From Oscillospiraceae bacterium (GTDB lineage: Bacteria > Bacillota > Clostridia > Oscillospirales > Ruminococcaceae), in the NCBI GenBank assembly GCA_017396055.1, contig JAFQND010000129.1, positions 1 through 17,264 on the forward strand: DNA of 17,264 nt, written 5' to 3'. The notes under the pieces were generated by a model. That model searched no databases and was not told the DNA's origin. It saw only the letters and a list, made by a program, of their open reading frames with translations. Of this stretch, positions 7,224 to 14,285 are shown in pieces. A program made the position numbers and the translations under genes. Every line of letters begins with the position of its first letter. Position 1 is the first letter of the stretch.

Positions 7224-8660
7224 TCAGTTTTTCGGTTCGGTGCTCTCTTCCGGCTGTTCCAGTACCGGGATCGTGATGATAACAGTGGTGCCGACACCGG
7301 GGGTCGATTCGATATTGATGCTGCCGCGGTGCATCTGAACGATCTCATCAGCCACCGCAAGTCCGATACCGGATCCGCGGCGGGAATAGTTGGCCTTGAA
7401 AAACTTTGTTTTGATCCGCGGGAGGTCTTCCGGCTGAATACCGAGGCCCGAGTCCGCAACGGTGATGACGATCTCCTCGCCCCTCTGGAAGGTATCAACT
7501 TTGACGCTTCCACCGGGATCGGAGTATTTGATGGCATTGTCGATGATGTTGATAAAGACCTGTCTGAGACGGTTCTTGTCACCGTAGATCAGCGGCAGCA
7601 TCTCAGGCTCGTTATAGGTCATCTCAATGTTTTCCTGGCGGGCTTTTTCGGTGTACATCAGCACAGCCTCGCCCAGCTCGGCCAGAATATCCATCCGTTG
7701 GAAGGAGAGACGGAGCCTGCCGTCCTGAATGCGCGAAAAGTCCAGAAGCTCCTCGACCATGCCCGAAAGCCGTTCGGTTTCGGCGGTGATGACGCGCATA
7801 CCTTTTTCCAGCATGACCGGGTCATCGGCGATGGCTACCATTGTTTCGGCCCAGCCTTTGATGGCGGTCAGCGGTGTGCGAAGCTCATGGGAAACAGAGG
7901 AGATAAATTCGTTTTTGAGCCGCTCGGAGTTTTCCAGTTCGTCGGCCATGAAATTGATCGTCTCACACAGTTCACCGATCTCGTCGTCGGTCTCTTTGAC
8001 GATACGGCTTTTCAGGTCACCCTGAGCGATCTGTTTTGCGGCTTCGCCGATCTCTCTGACCGGTCGGACGATACTCCGGACGAAGATCAGGCCGGACATC
8101 AGTACCAGTCCCAGTACCGCCAGCGCGATACCGGAGATGATCAGCATCATGTTCAGGATGACCCTGTCCACCGTCTCAAGCGAAACCACAAAACGCATGG
8201 CGGAATATTCACTGTTGACGATACTGACGGTCTGGGTGACTGCCATGATCTTCTGGCCGTTGGAAAGCTTTCCGGTATAGGTGCCGATACCGTCAGCGGA
8301 AGTCAGTGCCTCGCGGTAGTCGGCCATCCGGTCCTGTTTGTTGACATAAGAGAAACCGGAGGAGGTGATGGATACTTCACCGTAGGGGTCGATGGCCATC
8401 AGCTCGATATAGTCCTTATCGGGGAAGGATTCGATATAAGTCCGCATTTCGGAATAGAAATTCGAACTGACACTGCCGGAGGAATAGCGCAGCATCATGT
8501 TGGAAACGGTGCTGGCTCTGGCACGCAAAGCCTGCTCCGCGGCGGAATAGTAGTAGTTATGGATAAGCATACCGCTGGCAGTGACGATGGAGACCAGTAT
8601 TGCCAGAACGACAACAAAGCTGTTGATAAACCATCTCTGCGCGATGCTCTTTGCAGCCAA
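7224..8660 (-). CDS. Sensor histidine kinase (HAMP, HisKA, HATPase), TTG start
   Basis: A 478-residue membrane kinase. Helix 1 (about 11-33) and helix 2 (about 168-194) enclose a roughly 135-residue extracytoplasmic sensor region that I cannot assign to a named domain. Next come HAMP (about 195-247), HisKA with the phospho-acceptor SSVSHELRTPLTAIKGW (His258), and the ATPase domain with N box NIIDNAIKYS (371-380), G1 DSGLGI (403-408) and G2 GSGIGLAV (429-436). The architecture resembles PhoR/ResE-type kinases. TTG at 8660 is the start: it has a perfect AGGAGGTG seven bases upstream, and the next in-frame ATG would destroy helix 1. It follows its response regulator by 35 bases. The signal is unknown, and the adjacent lipoprotein is a candidate partner. 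Confidence 0.93.
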   Translation of the reverse strand: MAAKSIAQRWFINSFVVVLAILVSIVTASGMLIHNYYYSAAEQALRARASTVSNMMLRYSSGSVSSNFYSEMRTYIESFPDKDYIELMAIDPYGEVSITSSGFSYVNKQDRMADYREALTSADGIGTYTGKLSNGQKIMAVTQTVSIVNSEYSAMRFVVSLETVDRVILNMMLIISGIALAVLGLVLMSGLIFVRSIVRPVREIGEAAKQIAQGDLKSRIVKETDDEIGELCETINFMADELENSERLKNEFISSVSHELRTPLTAIKGWAETMVAIADDPVMLEKGMRVITAETERLSGMVEELLDFSRIQDGRLRLSFQRMDILAELGEAVLMYTEKARQENIEMTYNEPEMLPLIYGDKNRLRQVFINIIDNAIKYSDPGGSVKVDTFQRGEEIVITVADSGLGIQPEDLPRIKTKFFKANYSRRGSGIGLAVADEIVQMHRGSINIESTPGVGTTVIITIPVLEQPEESTEPKN

Positions 8661-8667
8661 CCGTTTT

Positions 8668-8675
8668 CACCTCCT
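8668..8675 (-). promoter_or_regulatory. Ribosome binding site deciding the TTG start of the histidine kinase
   Basis: The minus strand reads AGGAGGTG, a full anti-16S match, seven bases before TTG at 8660. No ATG or GTG lies at a usable distance, so the kinase very probably starts with TTG. Confidence 0.75.
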
Positions 8676-8695
8676 GTGTTTATTCGAAAAAGGGA

Positions 8696-9394
8696 TCATT
8701 CCAGGCCCCATTTATAGCCGAATCCCCAGACGGTCTGAATATAGACCGGTGCAGAGGGCTCATCCTCCACCTTGATGCGCAGGCGGCGGATATTGACGTC
8801 AACGATCTTGACATCGGAATAGACCTGGTTGCCCCAGATCTCACCCAGGATACGGGCACGCTCGAGAGCGATGCCGCGGTTTTTCATCAGAAGCTCCATG
8901 ATCTGATACTCTACCTGAGTCAGCTCGATGGGCTCGCCGTTTTTGGAAAGGGTGCGGCTCTTCAGATTCAGCACAAAGGGACCGCTTTCAATGACGGCAG
9001 AAGCGCGCGAAATGCCGGCCATCATGGAGACCCGGCGATAGACCGCATCAACTCTTGCCACAACTTCAGAGGGCGAGAAGGGCTTGGTCACATAGTCGTC
9101 TGCGCCCAGCATCAGACCGCTGACCTTATCCATTTCCTGGGTACGGGCCGAAAGAAAGATGATGCCCATGGTGGACGAACGCTCTCTGAGCCGCTTACAG
9201 ACGGTAAAGCCGTCCATACCGGGCAGCGTGATATCCAGAAGGGCGATGTCAAAATCACCGTCCTGTTCATCATAGACCTGCAGCGCTTTTTCGCCGCTGT
9301 TGACATCCACGACCGTATAACCTGCACGCTGCAGATTGATCACGACAAAATCGCGGATCACATCCTCGTCTTCACAAACCAGGATTCGTTTCAT
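8696..9394 (-). CDS. OmpR/PhoB-family response regulator
   Basis: A 232-residue two-component transcription factor. The receiver domain (1-120) has the acidic pocket CEDED (7-11), phospho-acceptor Asp54 in LLDITLPGMDG, Ser82 in place of the commoner Thr (LSAR), and Lys104 in YVTKPF. The C-terminal winged-helix DNA-binding domain (about 130-232) shows LTQVEYQIMELLMKNRG, SDVKIVDVNIRRLRIKVE in the recognition region, and YIQTVWGFGYKW. It is presumably phosphorylated by the kinase encoded 35 bases downstream. The ATG at 9394 has GGGAGG about seven bases upstream, and the gene starts 23 bases after the lipoprotein stop, so the three genes probably form one transcript. Targets cannot be inferred from this window. 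Confidence 0.94.
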   Translation of the reverse strand: MKRILVCEDEDVIRDFVVINLQRAGYTVVDVNSGEKALQVYDEQDGDFDIALLDITLPGMDGFTVCKRLRERSSTMGIIFLSARTQEMDKVSGLMLGADDYVTKPFSPSEVVARVDAVYRRVSMMAGISRASAVIESGPFVLNLKSRTLSKNGEPIELTQVEYQIMELLMKNRGIALERARILGEIWGNQVYSDVKIVDVNIRRLRIKVEDEPSAPVYIQTVWGFGYKWGLE

Positions 9395-9417
9395 AATTGT
9401 TCCTCCCTTTCCGAAGG

Positions 9418-10749
9418 TCAGACCATCTGAGAAAAATATTCTTTGACCTGCGCGATGGTGATGCGCAGAGGAGAGTCGTTTTTGGGGATTTTTGCAAGAT
9501 AGACCAGCTGGCCGCGGGTGGCGATCAGCTCATATTCGGAATTTGCCTTTTTGGCTTCCCAGTTTTTGCGGCTGTCCACCTTGAAATACAAAAGCTCGGC
9601 CTTGACCGGATCTTTGCCGAATTTATGCTCATAAAAGAGCAGCTCGTTCTGTTGGGTGGTCAGCTTGACACTGGTGCGGCCGACCCATTTTTCGGGGAAC
9701 TGCAGAAGATAACCATAGGAAGAGCTGACATAGGCAGAGAGCTGCCGCTCAAAACCGTTTGCGGTATAGTGATACCAGTCGGTCAGATAGATCGAACCGG
9801 CTTCGCCGTCTTTATAACCGGGCATGACACGCTGTCCCGGAACTTCGATCACACCGTCATGGCTCAGGTCATAACAGCGGACGCCGGCCGGGCGGTCGAT
9901 CGCAAAGGAGGTCATCGTTTCGCTGTCATAGGTCAGATTGGCAAGAGACGCCTTTTCTTCCGAAGCCATAATGGCCAGGATCTCGGTGGTCATCAGATCG
10001 GTTCCCTTATAGCAGTCCAGATAGACCGCCTGTACGCCGTTGCGCAGATAACCAGCCGACAGGCTGTCATAACGCGAGATCTCGGGGTTCATCGTGACCG
10101 ATGCGGCTTCGGTGTATTCCTCTTCTCCCCAGCGGAAGAAGGTGGCTTTTGCGCCAAGGCCCTGTTCGGCTTCACGGCTCTGGATCAGCAGACAGTCGTC
10201 CCTGCCTGAGCCGGTCAGGTCAGCAAGCAGCTTTGCCTGGTAATACTGGCTGAAATGGGTGGACAAAAGTCCGTCTTCAAAGCCGATGACTTTCAGAAGG
10301 CTGGAACCGCCCTCACCGGCATAGGAAAGCCCCATGGCCAGCAGCGGAACGCCGGTGCCCACATTGAGGACCGTTACATCCTCCACCTGGGTGCCTTCCA
10401 GTACGATGTCATGCATCGACTGCCACTGACCGTCCACCTTGTCGAGAACATTCATCCGCAGAGGTGCAGAAGTGGTGGAGGTGGTGGTCGGCTGGAAGAA
10501 GACGATCGCTTCATCGGAGGGCTCGCCGTCCAGATTCTGCAGCATGATCGCCGAGCGGTTCTCGCCTTTCTGGGGGTAGACCAGCTTGATCGTTTCGCTC
10601 TGCAGTGTCCGACGGAGCGCAAGCCAGATATCGTTCTGTTCGTCATTGAGTCTGGGGGGATGCAAAAGGCTGTCAATACCACTGCCGGAATAGAAACACG
10701 AGCTGCACAAAAACATCACAGCAGCCAGTACGGCCATCAGTTTTTTCAT
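9418..10749 (-). CDS. Predicted lipoprotein encoded with the two-component pair (unknown function)
   Basis: A 443-residue protein I do not recognise by name. MKKLMAVLAAVMFLCSSCFY is a lipoprotein-type signal peptide with Cys18 (or Cys15) as likely lipid anchor, placing it on the outer face of the membrane. Three acidic loops of the type D/N-L-x-G/H-x-x-D/E occur: NLDGEPSDE (72-80), DLTGSGRDD (177-185) and DLSHDGVIE (294-302). Each precedes or follows beta-strand-like sequence, suggesting FG-GAP/VCBS-type or beta-propeller repeats that may bind calcium. The C-terminal part (about 340-443) looks like a separate beta-rich domain. The frame is open upstream to 10836, but AGGAGG nine bases before ATG 10749 and the signal peptide fix the start. 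It lies 23 bases ahead of the response regulator gene, implying a sensory or envelope-stress accessory role (inference). Confidence 0.8.
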   Translation of the reverse strand: MKKLMAVLAAVMFLCSSCFYSGSGIDSLLHPPRLNDEQNDIWLALRRTLQSETIKLVYPQKGENRSAIMLQNLDGEPSDEAIVFFQPTTTSTTSAPLRMNVLDKVDGQWQSMHDIVLEGTQVEDVTVLNVGTGVPLLAMGLSYAGEGGSSLLKVIGFEDGLLSTHFSQYYQAKLLADLTGSGRDDCLLIQSREAEQGLGAKATFFRWGEEEYTEAASVTMNPEISRYDSLSAGYLRNGVQAVYLDCYKGTDLMTTEILAIMASEEKASLANLTYDSETMTSFAIDRPAGVRCYDLSHDGVIEVPGQRVMPGYKDGEAGSIYLTDWYHYTANGFERQLSAYVSSSYGYLLQFPEKWVGRTSVKLTTQQNELLFYEHKFGKDPVKAELLYFKVDSRKNWEAKKANSEYELIATRGQLVYLAKIPKNDSPLRITIAQVKEYFSQMV

Positions 10750-10818
10750 TCTGCACGCCCTCCTTTCGATGATTTGAAAGCTCTTTTCCGCCGCCTGTAC
10801 AGCCACAGAAAAAGCCAG

Positions 10819-10851
10819 AAAACCTCTGACCGCCAAAGAGGCAGCCAGAGG
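10819..10851 (-). terminator. Rho-independent terminator after citrate synthase
   Basis: On the minus strand a 12-pair stem (arms 10840-10851 and 10823-10834, two G-U pairs, five-base loop) is followed by TTTT and, after a short gap, TTTTT. It begins about 16 bases past the citrate synthase stop and separates that gene from the lipoprotein operon. I see no convincing promoter between it and the lipoprotein ATG. Confidence 0.75.
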
Positions 10852-10866
10852 CTGTTGATACTGCAG

Positions 10867-12207
10867 TTACCGCTCGTCGATGGGGATATAGGTCTTCTTT
10901 TTGACAACGTTTTTGTACGCGGGACGCATGATCCTCGAGCAGGTGGAATATTCCTCCATCCGGTGTGCGCACCAGCCGCTCATACGGGCAGTGGCAAACA
11001 GAGGGGTGAACAGTTCCTGAGGAATACCCAGCATCCGGTAAACAAAACCGGAATACAGGTCGACGTTGGCGCACATATCCTTGGAAGAACCCTTTCTCTC
11101 GGCCATGACCACAGGGGTCAGCTGTTCGATCTTTTTCAGAAGCTCGAACTCGTCGCGCATGCCCTTGGCATCAGCCAGCTTTTCGGCATTGTCGCGGAGA
11201 ATAACGGCACGGGGGTCGGACAGCGTATAGACCGCATGGCCCATACCGTAGATCAGGCCGGTACCGTCGCCCTTCTTTTTCTGGAGGATATCCCACAGGA
11301 CATCGGATACTTCGTCTTCGCTCTCCCAGTTTCTGACACTCTGTTTGACGGTCTCAAACATTTCGGTGACCTTGATGTTGGCGCCGCCGTGGCGGAAGCC
11401 TTTCAGCGAACCGACTGCAGCGGAATAAGCCGCATAGGCATCGGTGCCGGAGGAGGTCATGGCACGGCAGACAAAGGTGGAGTTGTTACCGCCGCCGTGC
11501 TCGGCATGAAGCATCAGGCAGATATCCAGAAGATGTGCTTCTTCCTCGGTGTAATCTCTCGTGATACGCAGGGTGGACAGAATGCTCTGGGCAATGGTCT
11601 CACCGGGACGCACGGGATGGAAATAGGTGGATTCGTTGTCAAAATGACCGATCTTGGCCATATAGCCGTTGACCATGATGGTAGGCATACGGGCGATAAT
11701 GTATACCGCCTTTTTCAGTTCTGCCTCGATGCCGGTCTCCTCGGCGAAATCGTCATAGGAGTACAGCGACAGAATGCTGCGGCCGATCTTGTTCATAACA
11801 TCTCTCGACGGAGATTTCAGGATCATATCCTGGACAAAATCAGCGGGCAGTGCTCTTGCCTGAGACAGAAGGGTACGGTAAAACTCCAGCTGCTGTTTAT
11901 TGGGCAGATGGCCGAACAGCAGAAGGTAAGAAACCTCTTCATAGCCATAGCGGTTTTCGTCCACACAGCTCTGTACCAGATCGCGTACATCAACACCGCG
12001 ATAGGTCAGTTCGCCTTCAGCAGGGGTCTTATCACCCTCGTTGAGGACATAGCCGTGAACGTTGCAGATCTGTGTCAGACCGGCCAGCACACCGGTGCCG
12101 TCGCTGTTACGCAGGCCTCTCTTTACATTATACCTGTCATTGAGCGATGCGTCAATGTAGTTATGTTTTTTAAATTGCTCGAATAGAATATCCAGAGAAT
12201 CCTTCAT
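10867..12207 (-). CDS. gltA: Citrate synthase (Si-type, citrate/2-methylcitrate synthase family)
   Basis: A 446-residue cytoplasmic enzyme condensing oxaloacetate with acetyl-CoA to citrate. In anaerobic Firmicutes this typically feeds 2-oxoglutarate and glutamate synthesis. Family active-site segments are LMLHAEHGGGNNST (231-244), GFRHGGAN (270-277, His273), GMGHAVY (321-327, His324) and NVDLYSG (381-387, Asp383), corresponding to the His/His/Asp set of citrate synthases. It is not a Re-citrate synthase, which has an unrelated fold. Its N-terminal extension with RGVDVRDLV fits the long clostridial group, and 2-methylcitrate activity cannot be excluded. The ATG at 12207 has AAAGGG about ten bases upstream. 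It is monocistronic by appearance, with its own promoter, a roughly 160-base leader and a terminator. Confidence 0.93.
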   Translation of the reverse strand: MKDSLDILFEQFKKHNYIDASLNDRYNVKRGLRNSDGTGVLAGLTQICNVHGYVLNEGDKTPAEGELTYRGVDVRDLVQSCVDENRYGYEEVSYLLLFGHLPNKQQLEFYRTLLSQARALPADFVQDMILKSPSRDVMNKIGRSILSLYSYDDFAEETGIEAELKKAVYIIARMPTIMVNGYMAKIGHFDNESTYFHPVRPGETIAQSILSTLRITRDYTEEEAHLLDICLMLHAEHGGGNNSTFVCRAMTSSGTDAYAAYSAAVGSLKGFRHGGANIKVTEMFETVKQSVRNWESEDEVSDVLWDILQKKKGDGTGLIYGMGHAVYTLSDPRAVILRDNAEKLADAKGMRDEFELLKKIEQLTPVVMAERKGSSKDMCANVDLYSGFVYRMLGIPQELFTPLFATARMSGWCAHRMEEYSTCSRIMRPAYKNVVKKKTYIPIDER

Positions 12208-12366
12208 GGTAAAATTACCCTTTCCTTCCGGGAGGACTTGCCCGCAGGCTTTGCCTGTCTATCTGTAATCTGCATCAAATACAGGTCTGTCATGCAGTAT
12301 ATGGATCCGTCCGGCCCCAGCGGCCGCCTGACGGAACAGCTCTTTTTCAATGGAAAATCGCTGATT
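12208..12366 (-). other. Long hairpin-rich 5' leader of the citrate synthase gene
   Basis: The predicted transcript start near 12366 gives a leader of about 160 bases. It contains a strong GC hairpin at 12307-12334 (outer arms CCGTC/GACGG, inner arms CGGCC/GGCCG), a perfect five-pair hairpin at 12245-12257 (CAGGC, three-base loop), a weaker CGGG/CCCG stem at 12229-12244, and a small inverted repeat GGTAAAATTACC (12208-12219, plus-strand reading) touching the start codon. None of these matches a riboswitch or T-box I know. I find no coding signal in either strand here. Confidence 0.4.
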
Positions 12367-12372
12367 GTTTCT

Positions 12373-12401
12373 ATATTACATGACATCACCGATAAAGTCA
12401 A
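12373..12401 (-). promoter_or_regulatory. Predicted vegetative promoter of citrate synthase
   Basis: On the minus strand TTGACT (12396-12401) is followed after exactly 17 bases by TAATAT (12373-12378), a near-consensus sigma-A promoter facing the citrate synthase gene. Confidence 0.7.
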
Positions 12402-12402
12402 G

Positions 12403-12430
12403 AGATATTCGGTAATTTCTGACAGATAAT
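12403..12430 (+). promoter_or_regulatory. Candidate sigma-E promoter of the SpoIID-family gene
   Basis: On the plus strand AGATATT (12403-12409) is followed after 13 bases by CAGATAAT (12423-12430). This resembles the Bacillus sigma-E pattern (-35 containing ATATT, about 14 bases, -10 near CATACAAT), with six of eight matches in the -10. spoIID is a classical sigma-E target. The predicted start would leave a leader of about 40 bases before ATG 12480. Confidence 0.45.
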
Positions 12431-12479
12431 GAAATTTATTCAAAAATTTCCTGCATTTTTATATCGAAAGGGACTTTTT

Positions 12480-13463
12480 ATGCGAAAGTTTTTCATCCGA
12501 TTCTGCATACTTCTTCTGTTATTCCTGCTTCTTCCGGCGCTGCCGCTTCTGCACGATCGGCCGAAGGAAGCAGAGAATACTGCCAAAGCACCGTCTGCGT
12601 CCCTTACCGAGGCTGCTGCTCCTGCCTATTACCGGCTTGTGAAAACCGATTCGGGACGGGTATTGAAAATCACCCCCAAAGAATACCTGAAAGGGGTCGC
12701 CGCAGCAGAGCTGCCCGCCTCTTTCTCGAAAGATACCCTGATCGCACAGATGGTCGCGTCACACAGCTATGCCCTGACCGTCATGGCAAAAGATCCGGCT
12801 CAGCCGGTGCTCACCGATGATCCTGCAAAACATCAGGGATATCTGACCGCCAAAGAACGCAAAGAGCTGTACGCAAATTCCTTTGAAAAACAGGAAGCCT
12901 TTCTGGACGAAGCCGCAAAAGAAGCGCTTTCCTGGCTTCTGACATCCGACGGTGAGACTATTTTGCCGGCTGTGTTTCACAGCTGTTCTTCCGGAATGAC
13001 AGAAGACGCCGCCATCGTCTGGGGCAGTGCTGTTCCCTGTCTGACAGCGGTGAAAAGTCCGGACGAAAGCGCTCCCGTTTACCGGCAGGAGTTTACTTTT
13101 TCCGCAAAAGAAGCCAGAGACCTTCTCGCAAAGTACTTTCCCGATGAAGATGTTCCGATGCTGCCGATCACGGTCACGGAAACTTCTCCGTCCAAAACGG
13201 TGCTCACCGCCAGGCTGGGACAGATCACCTGTACCGGCCAGCAGGTAAGAGAGATCTTTTCGCTGCCTTCGGCATGTTTTACGGTGACTTCAGGTGAAGG
13301 CCCGGTCACTTTTATGACCCTTGGGCAGGGACACGGCGTGGGCATGAGTCAATACGGAGCCGAAGCCATGGCGCAGGCGGGCAGCAGCTGGCAGGAGATC
13401 CTCGCCCATTATTATCCCGGCAGCGTACTTCTGAAAATTTCCTTGCAGGACGGCGGGATATAG
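12480..13463 (+). CDS. spoIID: SpoIID-family peptidoglycan lytic protein (stage II sporulation protein D)
   Basis: A 327-residue protein with an N-terminal membrane anchor (about 5-24) and an extracytoplasmic SpoIID/LytB domain. SpoIID is a lytic transglycosylase that trims peptidoglycan during forespore engulfment. Diagnostic segments are ITPKEYLKGVAAAELPASF (64-82, the probable catalytic glutamate E77), VFHSCSSGMTEDAAIVWGSAVPCL (165-188), and LGQGHGVGMSQYGAEAMA (281-298) near the C-terminus. The usual ARTYAL after the catalytic helix reads SHSYAL here. The frame is open from 12429, but ATG 12480 has AAAGGGA seven bases upstream and begins directly with a signal anchor. Length is close to the B. 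subtilis protein. A spore-cortex or amidase-enhancer (LytB-like) paralogue is an alternative. A candidate sigma-E promoter precedes it. Confidence 0.9.
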   Translation: MRKFFIRFCILLLLFLLLPALPLLHDRPKEAENTAKAPSASLTEAAAPAYYRLVKTDSGRVLKITPKEYLKGVAAAELPASFSKDTLIAQMVASHSYALTVMAKDPAQPVLTDDPAKHQGYLTAKERKELYANSFEKQEAFLDEAAKEALSWLLTSDGETILPAVFHSCSSGMTEDAAIVWGSAVPCLTAVKSPDESAPVYRQEFTFSAKEARDLLAKYFPDEDVPMLPITVTETSPSKTVLTARLGQITCTGQQVREIFSLPSACFTVTSGEGPVTFMTLGQGHGVGMSQYGAEAMAQAGSSWQEILAHYYPGSVLLKISLQDGGI

Positions 13464-13471
13464 GGTATAAT
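13443..13471 (+). promoter_or_regulatory. Predicted promoter of the ttcA-like gene
   Basis: A perfect TATAAT (13466-13471) sits just after the spoIID stop, 17 bases downstream of a weak TTGCAG (13443-13448). Transcription would start near 13478, leaving about 24 bases including the GGAGG site before ATG 13502. It would uncouple the tRNA-modification gene from sporulation control. Confidence 0.5.
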
Positions 13472-13501
13472 CTATACAGCAATTTTTTTGGAGGATGAAC
13501 C

Positions 13502-14248
13502 ATGCAGCGGATGTTGGGATATATGCGCAAAGCGATACAGGAATTCGATATGATCCAGGACGGCGACAGGATCGCTGTAGGCGTATCGGGCGGCAAAGAC
13601 TCGGTCGTGCTGCTGACAGGACTCGCCCGGCTGAAACGGTTTATCGGCATCGATTTTTCTATTGTCGCTGTGACGCTGGACCCCAGATTCGGCGGTGTCG
13701 AGACCGATTACTCCCCCATCGCTGCCCTTTGCGAAGAACTGGGCGTGGAATTTTACCTGCAGCGAACCGACATTGGCGCCATCGTCTTTGATGTCCGCAA
13801 AGAGCCCAACCCCTGCAGCCTTTGTGCCAAGATGAGAAGAGGCGCACTGCATGACGCGGCCAAAGCGCTCGGCTGCAACAAGATCGCCCTCGGCCATCAC
13901 TATGACGACGTGGTCGAGACCTTTGTGATGAATCTGTTCAACGAAGGCCGTATCGGCTGCTTCTCGCCCAAAAGCTATCTCTCCCGCAAGGATCTGTGGA
14001 TGATCCGTCCCATGGTCTTCGCCCCCGAAAAAGAGGTCAGAAGAGCGGCAGAGCGGTGCGAACTACCCATTGTCAAATCGAAGTGCCCCGCTGACGGACA
14101 CACCAACCGCCAGAAAACCAAAGAATTCCTCGCACAGATGGAGCGGGAAAACGATGGCTTCAAGCTGAGAATGTTCGGTGCATTAAGGCGCAGCGGTTTT
14201 GACGGCTGGGCCTTCCCCGACGCAGAGAAAAAACAGGAAACCGAATGA
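13502..14248 (+). CDS. ttcA: TtcA-family tRNA 2-thiocytidine biosynthesis protein (PP-loop ATPase)
   Basis: A 248-residue member of the adenylating PP-loop family that thiolates tRNA. E. coli TtcA makes 2-thiocytidine at position 32 using an iron-sulfur cluster. The PP-loop SGGKDS is at residues 29-34. GHHYDDVVET (131-140), NPCSLCAKMRRG (C105, C108) and SKCPADGHTNRQ (C195) give the three-cysteine cluster site characteristic of TtcA/TtuA rather than of TilS. The ATG at 13502 has GGAGG seven bases upstream and a -10 box just before. It is shorter than the E. coli enzyme (about 311) mainly at the N-terminus, as in Firmicute relatives. The exact nucleoside modified in this organism is uncertain, and homologues are often annotated simply as ATP-binding protein. 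Confidence 0.88.
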   Translation: MQRMLGYMRKAIQEFDMIQDGDRIAVGVSGGKDSVVLLTGLARLKRFIGIDFSIVAVTLDPRFGGVETDYSPIAALCEELGVEFYLQRTDIGAIVFDVRKEPNPCSLCAKMRRGALHDAAKALGCNKIALGHHYDDVVETFVMNLFNEGRIGCFSPKSYLSRKDLWMIRPMVFAPEKEVRRAAERCELPIVKSKCPADGHTNRQKTKEFLAQMERENDGFKLRMFGALRRSGFDGWAFPDAEKKQETE

Positions 14249-14253
14249 GAAAA

Positions 14254-14285
14254 GCCCCGGTCCGCGCTGGATCGGGGCAGTTTTT
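14254..14285. terminator. Bidirectional terminator between convergent ttcA and URO-D-like genes
   Basis: Arms GCCCCG and CGGGGC (14254-14278), with an inner TCC/GGA extension, form a hairpin followed by TTTTT (14281-14285) on the plus strand and by TTTT on the minus strand. It starts six bases after the ttcA stop, and its plus-strand T-run overlaps the end of the gene on the other strand, so it can serve both. Confidence 0.85.

Noticed and set aside
7329..8717. A 462-codon plus-strand frame opposite the histidine kinase
   Set aside because: The minus-strand kinase has all catalytic boxes; the antisense frame is explained by GC-biased third positions.
10255..12186. A 643-codon open frame on the plus strand opposite citrate synthase and the lipoprotein
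   Set aside because: It spans two well-supported minus-strand genes and the terminator between them, and its translation has shadow composition (rich in His, Gln, Gly, Arg) with no domain.
12238..12429. A 63-codon plus-strand frame in the citrate synthase/spoIID intergenic region
   Set aside because: It needs a TTG start without a ribosome binding site and overlaps promoters and hairpins on the other strand.
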